Source of the DNA: Arcanobacterium sp. S3PF19
GTDB lineage: Bacteria > Actinomycetota > Actinomycetes > Actinomycetales > Actinomycetaceae
Reading direction: 5' to 3'
Length of the DNA stretch: 64,000 nt
Assembly: GCF_000758825.1 (NCBI RefSeq)
Contig: NZ_JRMX01000015.1
Coordinates: 62,001 to 126,000 of the forward strand
This document shows positions 38,065-47,636 of this stretch, in pieces (position 1 is the stretch's first letter; every line of letters begins with the position of its first letter). The notes under the pieces were generated by a model that searched no databases, was not told where the DNA came from, and saw only the letters and a program-made list of their open reading frames with translations. A program made the position numbers and the translations under genes.

Positions 38065-38628
38065 TTATTCCACTGCCGTCAGCACTTCCACGACGCGGTC
38101 AAGATACACGTCCACGATCTGCTCGTCGTAAGCGGCGTCGCCTCTGGCGGAGGAAAAGAGCGTCCTGCGCACCTCGTCCACGCTCAGCGGGGTTTTCCCG
38201 TCGAAATAGCCGGCAATTTTCTCCACCAGCAGATCAACTTCGCTTTTTTTGTATCCGCGCCCGGAAGCGGAGGCAAAACGTTTTCCGCGGGGCAGTCTCA
38301 TCCGCGGGTAGAGGGTGGTCGCCTCCCGATACACTTTTTCCAGCCAGCCTTCTTCGCCTCTGACCGTAATCACCTCGCTGCGCTTATGCTTCATATATGC
38401 GCTCTCCAGACGCTCCAGCGCGGCATCGACCTGGGCGGCGTCATAGCCGTTGCGTTTCCAGGCAAAGGAAACATTGCGGATTTCGGCCGCATCGTTGTTT
38501 TCCGTAAAAGCCGCGGCGGCTTTTTGCTTCTCGCTGTACACCCGTTTTGCGCGCGCCATAAACGCATCAACATCTTTTACGCTGTATCCGTGGCGAAAGA
38601 ACCCAACCCGCTTAAATGTCTGTGTCAT
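38065..38628 (-). CDS. DivIVA-domain repeat protein
   Basis: A 187-aa protein made of repeats of the short DivIVA N-terminal motif (a hydrophobic patch, then GYxxxxVDxF-like): FFRHGYSVKDVDAFMARA, WKRNGYDAAQVDAALERLE, GRGYKKSEVDLLVEKI, and a weaker fourth near the end. Proteins of this type are encoded between rlmN and dxr in many actinobacteria. They may bind curved membrane or the polar DivIVA/Wag31; the role is unknown. Its start overlaps the rlmN stop by 4 nt. Confidence 0.88.
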   Translation of the reverse strand: MTQTFKRVGFFRHGYSVKDVDAFMARAKRVYSEKQKAAAAFTENNDAAEIRNVSFAWKRNGYDAAQVDAALERLESAYMKHKRSEVITVRGEEGWLEKVYREATTLYPRMRLPRGKRFASASGRGYKKSEVDLLVEKIAGYFDGKTPLSVDEVRRTLFSSARGDAAYDEQIVDVYLDRVVEVLTAVE

Positions 38629-39899
38629 TCTTTGCTTCCTTTGTTTTTGCTATGCTCTTCCAACATCATATCTAAATTCTGCGGGCGTGCCCGATGCCCC
38701 GCTATCCGCGCGTCCACATCCGCCTGCGCCTTTGCCGCACGCCTGGCCACATGCTCCCGGTCTATTGTCTCGGCGGCAAGCTGCCCGCAGGCACCGTCAA
38801 TATCCGATCCGCGCGTATCGCGCACGGTGGTTGGGATACCCGCCTCCAGCAGTGTTTTCACAAACAGTTTCTCGCTTTTTTTGCTCGCCGCCGTCCAGAT
38901 ACTGCCCGGCGTGGGATTTAACGGAATCGGATTTACGTGTGCCCATCCGTGCCCCCTGATATTCAGTTCGTGTGCCAGCAGCTGCGCCCGCCATTCGTGG
39001 TCGTTCATGTCTTTGATCAGGGCATATTCCACAGATACGCGCCGGCCCGTTTTTACGAAATACCGCCGGGCGGCATCCAGCAGATCTTTCACCTTGAAAC
39101 GCGAATTGATCGGGATCAGATCATCGCGCAGCCCGTCATCCGGGGCATGGAGGGAAATCGCCAGCGTCACCGGCAGCCCTTCCTCGGCCAGCGCATCTAT
39201 TTTCGGCACCATGCCGACGGTGGAAACGGTGATATTGCGTGCCGATATGCCAAAGCCTTCGGGCGCGGGGCAGATCATGCGGCGCAGAGCCTGCCTGACC
39301 GCATTGTAATTGGCCATCGGCTCGCCCATTCCCATAAATACGACGTTCGTGATATTGGACGGCTCACCGGCAATTCCCGATTTGGCGATAATCATATTTT
39401 CCCGCAGCTGTTCAATAATTTCGGCGGTGCTCAGATTACGCTTTAAACCTCCCTGCCCGGTGGCACAGAAAGGACACGCCATCCCGCACCCCGCCTGGGA
39501 GGATATACACAGTGTGGTCCGTTTCGGATACTTCATCAGCACCGACTCAACCACAACGCCGTCAAAAAGTCTCCACAGTATTTTGAGCGTTTTTCCGCCG
39601 TCTGCAGCCTGCGTGCGTACCTTGGTGAGCAGCCGGGGGAAAAATACCGGGCACACACTGTCGCGGATCTGCGCCGGCAGATCGGTCATCTGCTGCGGAT
39701 CCACACAAAGATGCCCGAAGTAATGACGCGAAAGCTGATCGGCGCGAAACGGGGGAAAACCGAAATCTCCCATCAGTTCCCTGCGCGTTTTCAGATCGTA
39801 ATCCACCAGGTGTTTAGGCGCTTTCCCCTTACGCTGTTCGGTAAAACTGAGCAGCGGCCGCGGACCGTTTTCAACTCTGGGACGAACCTGTTTTTTCAT
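38625..39899 (-). CDS. rlmN: Dual-specificity RNA methyltransferase RlmN
   Basis: Radical-SAM enzyme that methylates C2 of A2503 in 23S rRNA and A37 in tRNA. The cluster motif is CGMACPFCATGQGG. The start at 39899 (424 aa) follows AAGGATAA; an ATG at 39989 would add 30 unusual residues. The N-terminus includes the usual FPPFRADQLSRHYF segment. The C-terminal GSDIDGACGQLA holds the second catalytic Cys. The stop overlaps the next start (ATGA). Confidence 0.96.
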   Translation of the reverse strand: MKKQVRPRVENGPRPLLSFTEQRKGKAPKHLVDYDLKTRRELMGDFGFPPFRADQLSRHYFGHLCVDPQQMTDLPAQIRDSVCPVFFPRLLTKVRTQAADGGKTLKILWRLFDGVVVESVLMKYPKRTTLCISSQAGCGMACPFCATGQGGLKRNLSTAEIIEQLRENMIIAKSGIAGEPSNITNVVFMGMGEPMANYNAVRQALRRMICPAPEGFGISARNITVSTVGMVPKIDALAEEGLPVTLAISLHAPDDGLRDDLIPINSRFKVKDLLDAARRYFVKTGRRVSVEYALIKDMNDHEWRAQLLAHELNIRGHGWAHVNPIPLNPTPGSIWTAASKKSEKLFVKTLLEAGIPTTVRDTRGSDIDGACGQLAAETIDREHVARRAAKAQADVDARIAGHRARPQNLDMMLEEHSKNKGSKE

Positions 39900-39937
39900 T
39901 TTATCCTTATACCCGGCGATTACCCGACTCTGGAATT

Positions 39938-40852
39938 TTAAGAGAAATTCAGCGCAAAAAGAAACAGGAAATAGAAAGTGGGACCGCAAAACAAAATGGA
40001 GTCCAAACGGTCGAGCATTCCCCCGTGCCCCGGAAAAATGCTTCCCATATCTTTAATTCCCAAATCACGTTTGAGCATCGACTCGGCAAAATCCCCCGCC
40101 GTGGCCAAAACCGGGGTAGCGGCACCAAAAATCAGCACCCACTTCCACGACAGCCCGATAAGCAGACCGACCGTCAGAGCGGAAGCTGCCAATGCCAGAA
40201 GAAAAGAACCGAAGAATCCTTCCCAGGATTTTTTGGGGGAAATTGACGCCGCAATCGGATGCCTGCCAAAAAGAACACCCAGCAGCCAGCCGCCCGTGTC
40301 GTTCGCCACGGGAAGCAAAATAAGTGCCGCAATCAGCTTGGGGCCCGCACTGCCCTCCGCCGCCATAGCCACCGCAAAACAGCCCGAAAACCCAATCCAC
40401 GCCAAGGCAAAAGTGCCGGCAACCGACCGGCTCAGATTCTCGCGCGAATCCGTTTTCCGCAGTGCCGGATAGAGTGCGCACCAAATCAGAAGCACGGTCA
40501 GCGCATGGGTCAGACCGTATGCCCACGTACACAGAAGCATCAGGGTCTGCCCCGCCAGCAGCGGCAAAAACGCGATCCGGATTTCCCGGGCCATCACCGC
40601 ACCCGCGTATTCCCACAGTCCGATACCGAGAAACACTACGGCAAGGGCAACAAAAATCTCAATCCGGACAACCAAAGAGAGCGCAAAAACCGTCAGCAGA
40701 ACGACGGCAGTCCCCACGGCTGCGGGCAGGTTTCTTCCCGCTTTCGACGTCGTGCGCGCGGGCGGCTTGGGCGGGTGCGGTCTAAGGGTCCGCACCAGTT
40801 TGCGCACGGCCGCTTTTGGCGAAAATTCTGTTTCAGCTTCGGTCTCAGCCAT
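39938..40852 (-). CDS. cdsA: Phosphatidate cytidylyltransferase
   Basis: Integral membrane enzyme making CDP-diacylglycerol, 304 aa. A Pro-rich cytoplasmic N-terminus of about 40 residues precedes seven or eight hydrophobic segments. The C-terminal signature KRDLGIKDMGSIFPGHGGMLDRLDS is complete. It supplies the substrate for pgsA elsewhere in the window. It lies 35 nt after frr. Confidence 0.96.
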   Translation of the reverse strand: MAETEAETEFSPKAAVRKLVRTLRPHPPKPPARTTSKAGRNLPAAVGTAVVLLTVFALSLVVRIEIFVALAVVFLGIGLWEYAGAVMAREIRIAFLPLLAGQTLMLLCTWAYGLTHALTVLLIWCALYPALRKTDSRENLSRSVAGTFALAWIGFSGCFAVAMAAEGSAGPKLIAALILLPVANDTGGWLLGVLFGRHPIAASISPKKSWEGFFGSFLLALAASALTVGLLIGLSWKWVLIFGAATPVLATAGDFAESMLKRDLGIKDMGSIFPGHGGMLDRLDSILFCGPTFYFLFLFALNFS

Positions 40853-40887
40853 TTTTGGTTACCTTATGCAAAAATCCGAACCGGGAT

Positions 40888-41457
40888 TCAGATTTCCATG
40901 AGTTCCGTTTCTTTCCCGGCCAGCAGCGAATCCACCGCTTCCACATATTTCTTCGTCAGCGCATCGAGTTCTTTTTCGGCGCGGTCCACTTCGTCTTCGC
41001 CGGCTTCGCCGTCTTTCTTGATTCTGTCCAGCATTTCCTTCGCTTTGCGGCGGATACCGCGTACGGAAATCCGCGCTTCTTCGGCTTTGGTCTTTGCCAG
41101 CTTTACATAGTCCCGGCGGCGTTCCTCGGTCAGTACGGGCATGTTGATCCGCAGCACCTGGCCGTCATCCGTCGGATTAACACCCAAATCCGATTCGGCG
41201 ATGGCGCGCGAAATATCTTTCATCGCGGAACGGTCGTAGGGGCTGATCAAAACGGTACGCGCCTCGGGAATTGATACCGTCGCCAGCTGCTGCAGCGGTG
41301 TCGGAGCGCCGTAGTAATCCACGTACAGGGATGTAAACAGCTCCGGATTTGCCCTTCCCGAACGGATCTTTCCGAATTCTCCGCGGGCCACGGCAACCGC
41401 CTTTTCCATTTTTTCTTCCGCTTCCAGCATTACTTCGTCGATCATGTCTGTTCCCAT
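40888..41457 (-). CDS. frr: Ribosome recycling factor
   Basis: Splits post-termination ribosomes together with EF-G. At 189 aa it is the usual length, with FGKIRSGRANPELF, YYGAPTPLQQLATVSIPEARTVLISPYD and the RRKAKEMLDRIKKDGEAGEDE region. It lies one nucleotide after pyrH. Confidence 0.97.
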   Translation of the reverse strand: MGTDMIDEVMLEAEEKMEKAVAVARGEFGKIRSGRANPELFTSLYVDYYGAPTPLQQLATVSIPEARTVLISPYDRSAMKDISRAIAESDLGVNPTDDGQVLRINMPVLTEERRRDYVKLAKTKAEEARISVRGIRRKAKEMLDRIKKDGEAGEDEVDRAEKELDALTKKYVEAVDSLLAGKETELMEI

Positions 41458-41458
41458 C

Positions 41459-42208
41459 CTAAAAATTGTTTGCTACCAATGTTCCGATCTGTTCGCCGCA
41501 CAGGGCACGCGTGACGTTTCCGGGCTCGGTCATCCCGAAAATACGCATTGTCAGCCCGTTGTCCCGGCAAAGCGAAAATGCCGCCGCGTCAACTACTTTC
41601 AGCCCTTTGCGCAGCGCGTCGTCATAACTGACGGAGTCGAGTTTCACCGCGTTTTCATCCTTGCGCGGATCGGCACTGTATACGCCGTCTACGCCGTTTT
41701 TCCCGACCAAAATCGCATCGCAGCGCAGTTCCAGTGCCCGCTGCGCGGAAACGGTGTCGGTGGAGAAGAAAGGCATTCCTGCCCCCGCCCCGAAAATCAC
41801 CACACGCCCTTTTTCCAGATGGCGGATCGCGCGCAGCGGAATATACGCTTCGGCGATCTGCGCCATCGTAATCGCCGTCTGCACCCTGGAGGGAACTCCC
41901 GCCTTTTCCAGGAAATCCTGCAGGGCAACGGCATTAATCACGGTTCCCAGCATTCCCATATAGTCCGCTCTCGCCCGATCCATTCCGTTTTCCTGCAGCT
42001 GTGCCCCGCGGAAGAAATTACCGCCGCCCACTACGATTCCCACCTGAACGCCGGCTTTTACGGCGGTTGCGATCTCGTTACTCACTCTGGTCAGCACCCG
42101 GGTATCCAAGCCCACCGCGCCGCCGCCGAACACTTCTCCGGAAAGTTTAAGCAGTACACGGCGTCGTGAAACCTGTTTCTGCTTCCATTGTGGCGTTGTC
42201 TGCGACAT
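41459..42208 (-). CDS. pyrH: Uridylate kinase
   Basis: Bacterial UMP kinase of the amino-acid kinase fold, 249 aa. It has [28 protein letters not shown] and [28 protein letters not shown]. Normally it follows tsf directly. Here a 2.6-kb region with two plus-strand genes separates them. Confidence 0.97.
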   Translation of the reverse strand: MSQTTPQWKQKQVSRRRVLLKLSGEVFGGGAVGLDTRVLTRVSNEIATAVKAGVQVGIVVGGGNFFRGAQLQENGMDRARADYMGMLGTVINAVALQDFLEKAGVPSRVQTAITMAQIAEAYIPLRAIRHLEKGRVVIFGAGAGMPFFSTDTVSAQRALELRCDAILVGKNGVDGVYSADPRKDENAVKLDSVSYDDALRKGLKVVDAAAFSLCRDNGLTMRIFGMTEPGNVTRALCGEQIGTLVANNF

Positions 42209-42334
42209 TCTCTTCCTTTCGTCTCGCTACTGTGATTGTATCTTAGGAATGGGAAACTCAGATATTAACGTGCCTACATTTTCGGGTTTTTCACTCTGTT
42301 TTATTCCGGTGTTATTCTGTTTTAGACTTATGCC

Positions 42335-43165
42335 ATGGAGAAACGGATTCAGACGCACACCAAAAACACCCCGTGGCGGCGGCCCCGGGGCGCAGCCGGA
42401 CGCAGGGGTTGGGTGCCGGCATGGCACGGGGCATGGGCGATGCTGATTATGCCTCCCGCAGCGGGAATAATACTGTCCGGATTTAAAATTCCGCAGCTGG
42501 CACTGCTCGGCTTTTGGTGGTTTGGCTATTTTGCCTTTTATCCTTTCACCCTCTTTTTGAAAACACGGTTTCGCCGCTGTTTTCTGCGTCCTTTTGCCGT
42601 CTATGCCGCTGTGTGCATTTTGTGCGGCGCACCCCTCGTGTTCTGTTTTCCCCGTGTTCTGTGCGCGGCGGCGGTCTTTCTGCCCCTGATTCTGATTTCG
42701 TGTTTCTGCTCGTGGAAACGCATGGAACGTTCTTTGCTCAATGACTCCGTCACCGTCCTTGCCGCCTGTCTGATTTTATTTGTTTTCTACGCTTTGGGCG
42801 CACACAGATCCCCCCTGATGTGGGCGGTTTTGGCTTTCTGCTCTTTTGCCTGCTACTTTCTGGGCACAGTCGGATACGTGAAAACGAATATCCGCAACCG
42901 CAACTCGCTTCCCTGGCTCGCCGCTTCGGTTTCCTTCCACCTCTTTTCCCTGATCCTTATTGTCTCTCTGTGCTCCGCCGCCCGTATTTCCCCGGCCGTC
43001 ACGGCAGCGCATTTTCTCTTCTGGGCGGTTCTTCTTCTGCGCTCGGCGGCCGTTCCTCTGTACGGGCGACGGCACGGATGGCTGCGACCGCGCGTCATCG
43101 GACTGACGGAGCTTGCCTTCTGCATCGTGCTGTTTGTGCTGGTTCTTTGCGGCTTTTGCGTGTGA
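42335..43165 (+). CDS. YwiC-like membrane protein
   Basis: A 276-aa polytopic protein with about eight hydrophobic segments. The N-terminal WVPAWHGAWAMLIMPPAAGI matches the WVPxQHGAWAM signature of the YwiC-like family, whose function is unknown. A basic stretch of about 25 residues precedes it. No good ribosome binding site was found at the ATG, and a later start near the Trp-Val-Pro is possible. It is divergent from pyrH. Confidence 0.85.
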   Translation: MEKRIQTHTKNTPWRRPRGAAGRRGWVPAWHGAWAMLIMPPAAGIILSGFKIPQLALLGFWWFGYFAFYPFTLFLKTRFRRCFLRPFAVYAAVCILCGAPLVFCFPRVLCAAAVFLPLILISCFCSWKRMERSLLNDSVTVLAACLILFVFYALGAHRSPLMWAVLAFCSFACYFLGTVGYVKTNIRNRNSLPWLAASVSFHLFSLILIVSLCSAARISPAVTAAHFLFWAVLLLRSAAVPLYGRRHGWLRPRVIGLTELAFCIVLFVLVLCGFCV

Positions 43166-43255
43166 TGTGCGGCTCTCTGCCTGTCTGTATTTGTCCGGCG
43201 GAACAAACAGGCATAATATGGGATTAATTTTGAAATTTTACAGATTACAAAGGAC

Positions 43256-44761
43256 TTGATTCACATTACAGAAAATTCCCGTTATATTGTCCTGCCCGGA
43301 ACCGCGAAATTATATGACCGCAACCGAATTCTGCTTGTGGTTCTGATTCCGCTCACCATCACTCTGATGCAGATTTCGGCGGTAAACAATGCTCTCTTTG
43401 CAATACGGCAGACGCTCTGCGCTTCCGAAACACAGCTGCAGTGGATACTTTCCGGGTATGCTCTTGCAATCGGTCTGATACTGGTCCCCGCAGGACGGCT
43501 CGGCGATATTTTCGGACGCAGCGGCGCTTTCGCCACCGGCCTGACTATTTTCAGCATTGCTTCTTTCCTTATCGGCCTGTCCGAGTCTCCCGCCGGGCTC
43601 AATACGCTGCGCTTCATACAGGGGCTGGGTTCCGGAATCCTGGCTCCGCAGAGCACGGGCCTGATTCAGCAGTATTTCCGGGAAGAGGCACGGGCCAAGG
43701 CATTCGCTTTCTTCGGCGTGGCGGTCTCCGTTTCGGTGGCGGTCGGCCCCCTGCTCTCCGGCGCGTTAATCGGTTTATTCGGCAACGAAACGGGATGGCG
43801 TGCCTCGTTCATGATCAATGCCCCGCTCGGAATGGCCGGCGTGGTTCTTTCCCTGTTTTGGCTCCCTTTCGGCACCGAGCGAAAGAAATTCGGACAGCGC
43901 GGGGGAAAGATAAAATATGTTGTTTCGCAGCTGAAGACCGCTTTGGATCTGCCGGGGATATTTTTTCTGGCTCTGGCAGTGCTTTCGGTTATGCTTCCGT
44001 TCATGACTCCCGGCTCCGCGCTGAAATGGATTGGGCTGCCGGCCGGAGCGGCGGCGCTTGGTATCTGGGTGTGGTGGGAAAACAGATACAGAAAACGCGG
44101 GCATCTTCCGCTGGTGGATCTGCGGCTGTTCGGAATCAAAACTTTCAGCTATTCCATGCTGATCAGCACTATCCAGTTTCTCGGCAGCACGTCGATTTTT
44201 GCCGTGTTTGCCATTTTCCTGCAAAACGGTCTGCACGTTTCCGCATGGCATGTCGGGCTCATTACACTCCCCAGCGCGATAGCCTCTGCCTTTGGCGCTG
44301 TGATAGCGGGAAAATACGCCTACAGGCACGGGCGCGGGATTCAGGTTCTCGCTCTGGCGTGCCTGATACTCGGTCTGCTGGGCACGATATTCACCACCCG
44401 GCTGAATTATTACGGATATCCGTTTGGATGGTTTGCCGTTCCTCTGTGCGTGATCGGTATCGGTGCGGGTATGATGGGCTCGTCAAACCAGACCCAGGCA
44501 ATGATGGACGTTCCTCCCGAAGACGGCGGAACCGCCGGCGGCGTGCTTCAGACCGGTCAGCGCATGGCCACAGCCATCGGCAACGCTTTGGTTACAGCCG
44601 TATTTTTCACTTTTTCCCGTCCCGTGCCTGCCGGTCACGAAAAATGGTATCTCGGAATTGTTATGGCTTATGCGGCGATCTGCGTGCTGATCTTTATTGC
44701 GCTGATAATTGCCGTCCGCTTCCGCCATGAGGGTCGCCGGCGGGAGAAAAAGACGGCATAG
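43256..44761 (+). CDS. MFS drug/proton antiporter, DHA2-like
   Basis: Major facilitator protein of 501 aa with about 14 hydrophobic segments, which suggests the DHA2 family. Motif A is AGRLGDIFGRSGAF, and a motif C-like stretch is SVSVAVGPLLSGALIG. The start is a TTG at 43256, which gives the expected short N-terminus; AAGG lies only a few nt upstream. A CATAAT -10-like box is at 43212-43217. The substrate is unknown. It ends at a bidirectional terminator facing tsf. Confidence 0.9.
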   Translation: MIHITENSRYIVLPGTAKLYDRNRILLVVLIPLTITLMQISAVNNALFAIRQTLCASETQLQWILSGYALAIGLILVPAGRLGDIFGRSGAFATGLTIFSIASFLIGLSESPAGLNTLRFIQGLGSGILAPQSTGLIQQYFREEARAKAFAFFGVAVSVSVAVGPLLSGALIGLFGNETGWRASFMINAPLGMAGVVLSLFWLPFGTERKKFGQRGGKIKYVVSQLKTALDLPGIFFLALAVLSVMLPFMTPGSALKWIGLPAGAAALGIWVWWENRYRKRGHLPLVDLRLFGIKTFSYSMLISTIQFLGSTSIFAVFAIFLQNGLHVSAWHVGLITLPSAIASAFGAVIAGKYAYRHGRGIQVLALACLILGLLGTIFTTRLNYYGYPFGWFAVPLCVIGIGAGMMGSSNQTQAMMDVPPEDGGTAGGVLQTGQRMATAIGNALVTAVFFTFSRPVPAGHEKWYLGIVMAYAAICVLIFIALIIAVRFRHEGRRREKKTA

Positions 44762-44785
44762 CCGCGCCCGCCGGCGCGGAAACAG

Positions 44786-44817
44786 TTCCGGGCGGTGAAA
44801 ACTTTCACCGCCCGGAA
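44786..44817. terminator. Bidirectional terminator-like hairpin between MFS gene and tsf
   Basis: TTCCGGGCGGTGAAA (44786-44800) and its exact complement (44803-44817) leave only AC between them, in practice a 14-bp stem with a tetraloop. U-runs on both sides are weak. Its position between convergent genes supports termination. Confidence 0.75.
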
Positions 44818-44843
44818 ATCTTGGTTTTGGTTCGGACAAATGC

Positions 44844-45695
44844 CTACTGTGCGGCAGACTCGCCCACGCGTACGCGCTCAAAGCCTGTTACCGTACCGCC
44901 CGCGGCCTTTACCACCTGGCCCACAGACATCTTCGGATCACGGGCATAGGCCTGATCAAGCAGCACATTCTGTTTGTAGAAACCCTTCAGACGGCCTTCT
45001 ACAATCTTGGGTACAATCTTTTCCGGCTTGCCTTCTGCCAGCGTCAGTTCCGTTGCGATACGCCGCTCGGTTTCCAAAACTTCTTCCGGAATATCGGATT
45101 CCGTCAGGTAATCCGGGCTCATCGCCGCAATATGCACGGCCACGTCGTGCGCCACTTTCGCACCTGCCGCGTCCGTTGCGATCAGCACTGCAACCTGGGG
45201 AGGCAGATCGGGAGACGTGCGGTGCATATAGGCTTCCACATGTTCGCCCGAAAGCACCCGAATGCTTCCCACGGCGAGCTTTTCGCCGATAATCCCGGTG
45301 AAGTTCTTTACGAGATCGTCCACCGTGCCGCCTTCTGCGGGCGCAGCCAGCACTTCGGCCACGGTCGTTGCCTTCGCGGCGATGGCAGCTTCCAGAATCT
45401 GCCGGGCAAAGGAAAGGAACTTTTCGTTCTTTGCCACGAAATCGGTTTCGGAATTTACTTCCACCACATAGCCGACTTTGCCGCTGTCGCCGTCAACAAT
45501 CTCCGAGAGCACCAGACCCGCGGTTGCGCTGCGTCCTTCGCGCTTCGCCGCCGTCTTCAGGCCCTTCAGGCGCAGAATCTCTTCCGCTTTTGCGGTATCG
45601 CCGTCGGCTTCGGCAAGGGCATTTTTTACATCCATCATGCCTGCGCCGGTCTTTTCACGTAATGCCTTGATATCGGCAATAGAGAAGTTTGCCAT
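44844..45695 (-). CDS. tsf: Elongation factor Ts
   Basis: Nucleotide exchange factor for EF-Tu, 283 aa. It begins ANFSIADIKALREKTGAGMMDVKNAL, contains the core TDFVAKNEKF and the HVAAMSPDYL-like HIAAMSPDYL. It ends with the C-terminal helix and a short tail. It is 40 nt after rpsB. Confidence 0.98.
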   Translation of the reverse strand: MANFSIADIKALREKTGAGMMDVKNALAEADGDTAKAEEILRLKGLKTAAKREGRSATAGLVLSEIVDGDSGKVGYVVEVNSETDFVAKNEKFLSFARQILEAAIAAKATTVAEVLAAPAEGGTVDDLVKNFTGIIGEKLAVGSIRVLSGEHVEAYMHRTSPDLPPQVAVLIATDAAGAKVAHDVAVHIAAMSPDYLTESDIPEEVLETERRIATELTLAEGKPEKIVPKIVEGRLKGFYKQNVLLDQAYARDPKMSVGQVVKAAGGTVTGFERVRVGESAAQ

Positions 45696-45734
45696 TGTCT
45701 ATCCTTAAAATTCGGTAAAAGTTGGACTTAAAAA

Positions 45735-46586
45735 TTACTTTTCTTCCGCTGCTGCGGGCGCGGATTCTTCCGCAGGTGCGGCTTCATCGGCCGCGGGGGC
45801 AGACTCGCCGGTCTCTTTCCCGGCCTCTCCGGCCAGAAGATCCCGTTCCCACTGCGGCATCGGCTCGGCAGACGCTTCCTCCGTATTCTTTCCCGCACCC
45901 CGGGCCAGCAGGCCTTCCGCAACCGCGTCGGCTACGATGCGCGTAAGAATTTCGATGGACCGGATAGCGTCGTCGTTTCCGGGAATTGCATAATCCACTT
46001 CGTCCGGATCACAGTTTGTATCCAAGACCGCAACCACCGGAATGTTCAGCTTCTTCGCCTCAAACACGGCCAGATGCTCTTTGTTTGTATCCACAACCCA
46101 AACCGCGGAAGGCGTCTTGACCATGTCGCGGATGCCGCCGAGCACGCGCTCCAGCTTTTCTTTCTCACGGCGCATCATCAGAAGCTCTTTTTTGGTGCGT
46201 CCCGAGCCGGCAACGTCATCGAAATCGATGAGCTCAAGTTCCTTCAGCCGCTGAATGCGCGCATGCACGGTCTGGAAATTGGTGAGCATACCGCCCAGCC
46301 AGCGTTCGTTGACGTAGGGCATGCCGACACGTTCGGCCTGTTCGCGGATGGACTGCTGCGCCTGGCGCTTTGTGCCCACAAAAAGAATATTTCCGCCGTG
46401 GGCCACGGTTTCTTTCACAAAATCATAGGTCCGGTTAATATCCCCGATCGTTTTCTGCAGATCGATAATATAAATTCCGTTACGGTCGTTAAGGATATAA
46501 CGCTTCATCTTCGGGTTCCAGCGACGTGTCTGGTGACCAAAGTGCACACCGGCTTCAAGCAGCTGGCGCATGGTAACGACGGCCAT
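45735..46586 (-). CDS. rpsB: 30S ribosomal protein S2
   Basis: Ribosomal protein S2 of 283 aa. It has [26 protein letters not shown], then GTKRQAQ and [14 protein letters not shown]. The Glu/Ala-rich C-terminal tail of about 50 residues is common in actinobacteria. The start at 46586 follows AAAGGACG. A GCAGG-CAAAT-CCTGC stem-loop lies just upstream of the ribosome binding site. Confidence 0.98.
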   Translation of the reverse strand: MAVVTMRQLLEAGVHFGHQTRRWNPKMKRYILNDRNGIYIIDLQKTIGDINRTYDFVKETVAHGGNILFVGTKRQAQQSIREQAERVGMPYVNERWLGGMLTNFQTVHARIQRLKELELIDFDDVAGSGRTKKELLMMRREKEKLERVLGGIRDMVKTPSAVWVVDTNKEHLAVFEAKKLNIPVVAVLDTNCDPDEVDYAIPGNDDAIRSIEILTRIVADAVAEGLLARGAGKNTEEASAEPMPQWERDLLAGEAGKETGESAPAADEAAPAEESAPAAAEEK

Positions 46587-46935
46587 AGTCGTCCTTTCAT
46601 TCATGCAGGATTTGCCTGCGTTTCGGTTTTCGTTCGGATGCGGAATTGCCCCCGAACCCTGGCATGCGGCTGTTTTGCGTACGGAAATTTCTTCCCGACC
46701 GACGCAAAAAGGGCGACCGTGCGCCTTTCCGCATGCGCGAAGTCTGCAATTTCGGATAAAATCACAGCTTTTTTATTGTACCCGTTTATTCACTTTTCCG
46801 CCAATGCGGGCGGTTTTCGGAAAGTGGAATTGCCTACACCGCGAAACTTCCGTGCACACGTCCCCTCCGTGTGCACGTTATCCACAGGTCCGCCTTCGAA
46901 AAAAACGCGCCCGGCCGGAGAAGCACAATAACAGT
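46587..46935. other. 349-bp intergenic region between rpsB and the M23-like gene
   Basis: No gene seen. It holds the rpsB leader and a probable promoter, and a perfect 10-bp inverted repeat CGTGCACACG (46851-46860 and 46868-46877) with a 7-nt loop, about 60 nt upstream of the plus-strand gene. The repeat could be an operator or leader hairpin. Confidence 0.7.
46775..46804 (-). promoter_or_regulatory. Probable rpsB promoter
   Basis: On the minus strand TTGGCG (46804-46799) and TACAAT (46780-46775) are separated by 18 bp. The leader to the rpsB start would be about 180 nt. Confidence 0.5.
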
Positions 46936-47511
46936 ATGTTTATTAAAAAAGTCTTTTTGTTTTTTATGCTTTCGGTTTCGGCATTTTCTCTGTCTCCCGC
47001 CCGCTTTCCCTCCGCAGGCGGCACTTCGGCGCAGCTCTCCGCTTTTTCCGGGAACACCGGGCGCGCCGCAGGCCGGTCCGCGGCCCGGCCTGCCGGCAAA
47101 GATCCCCGCTCCGCATACCTGTGTCCGCTGCGCAGATGCCGCGTTGTAAACAGATTCCATGTGGGAGCGCACAACTGGAATCCGGGAAACCGGGGTGTTG
47201 ATCTGGCGGCAAAAATCGGTGAGGAAATTTTTGCCCCCGCTGCGGGAAAAGTAGTTTATGCGGGGGATGTCGCCGGGCGGACGGTTATCTCAATCCTGCA
47301 CGGCTTCGGGATCCGCACTACCTACGAATCCGTTGTCCCTTCCGTATCCCGGGGAGAAAACATTGCCCGGGGGCAGAAAATAGGGACCGTGGCACAGGGA
47401 CGCTGCCGGGTCGGCACGTGCCTGCATTGGGGTGCGAAAACGGGGCCCGACTCTTATATCGATCCCATGCTGCTGCTGTCGGAACACAGAAAAATACGTC
47501 TGTACGAATAG
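46936..47511 (+). CDS. Secreted M23/LytM-like protein, possibly inactive
   Basis: A 191-aa protein with an N-terminal signal peptide (about 1-20, VFLFFMLSVSAFSLSPA) and a LytM domain from about residue 75. In active actinobacterial homologues the first zinc ligands are in HRGVDLA; here the sequence is GNRGVDLA, so His is replaced by Asn while Asp is kept. The CLHWG ligand motif remains. Family knowledge: degenerate LytM proteins such as EnvC activate other cell-wall hydrolases. The gene sits upstream of rpsB in reverse orientation, a position typical for this family. The ribosome binding site is weak. Confidence 0.87.
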   Translation: MFIKKVFLFFMLSVSAFSLSPARFPSAGGTSAQLSAFSGNTGRAAGRSAARPAGKDPRSAYLCPLRRCRVVNRFHVGAHNWNPGNRGVDLAAKIGEEIFAPAAGKVVYAGDVAGRTVISILHGFGIRTTYESVVPSVSRGENIARGQKIGTVAQGRCRVGTCLHWGAKTGPDSYIDPMLLLSEHRKIRLYE

Positions 47512-47636
47512 CACTTCGGACAGCACTTCTCCTCCGCCGGGCTCTGTTTCCGTTCCCGGAACGGGTTTTCGCCCGAAGCGCATCTTCGCAAAACCGCCGT
47601 GTTTCCCGCCGGGGAGGGAAAAAAGACATTCGCCTC

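Noticed and set aside
43218-43259. A 13-codon frame with a stop overlapping the TTG start of the MFS gene, resembling a regulatory leader peptide.
   Set aside because: Its ATG directly follows the CATAAT -10-like box, so it would lie upstream of or at the transcription start. There is no ribosome binding site and no attenuator structure.
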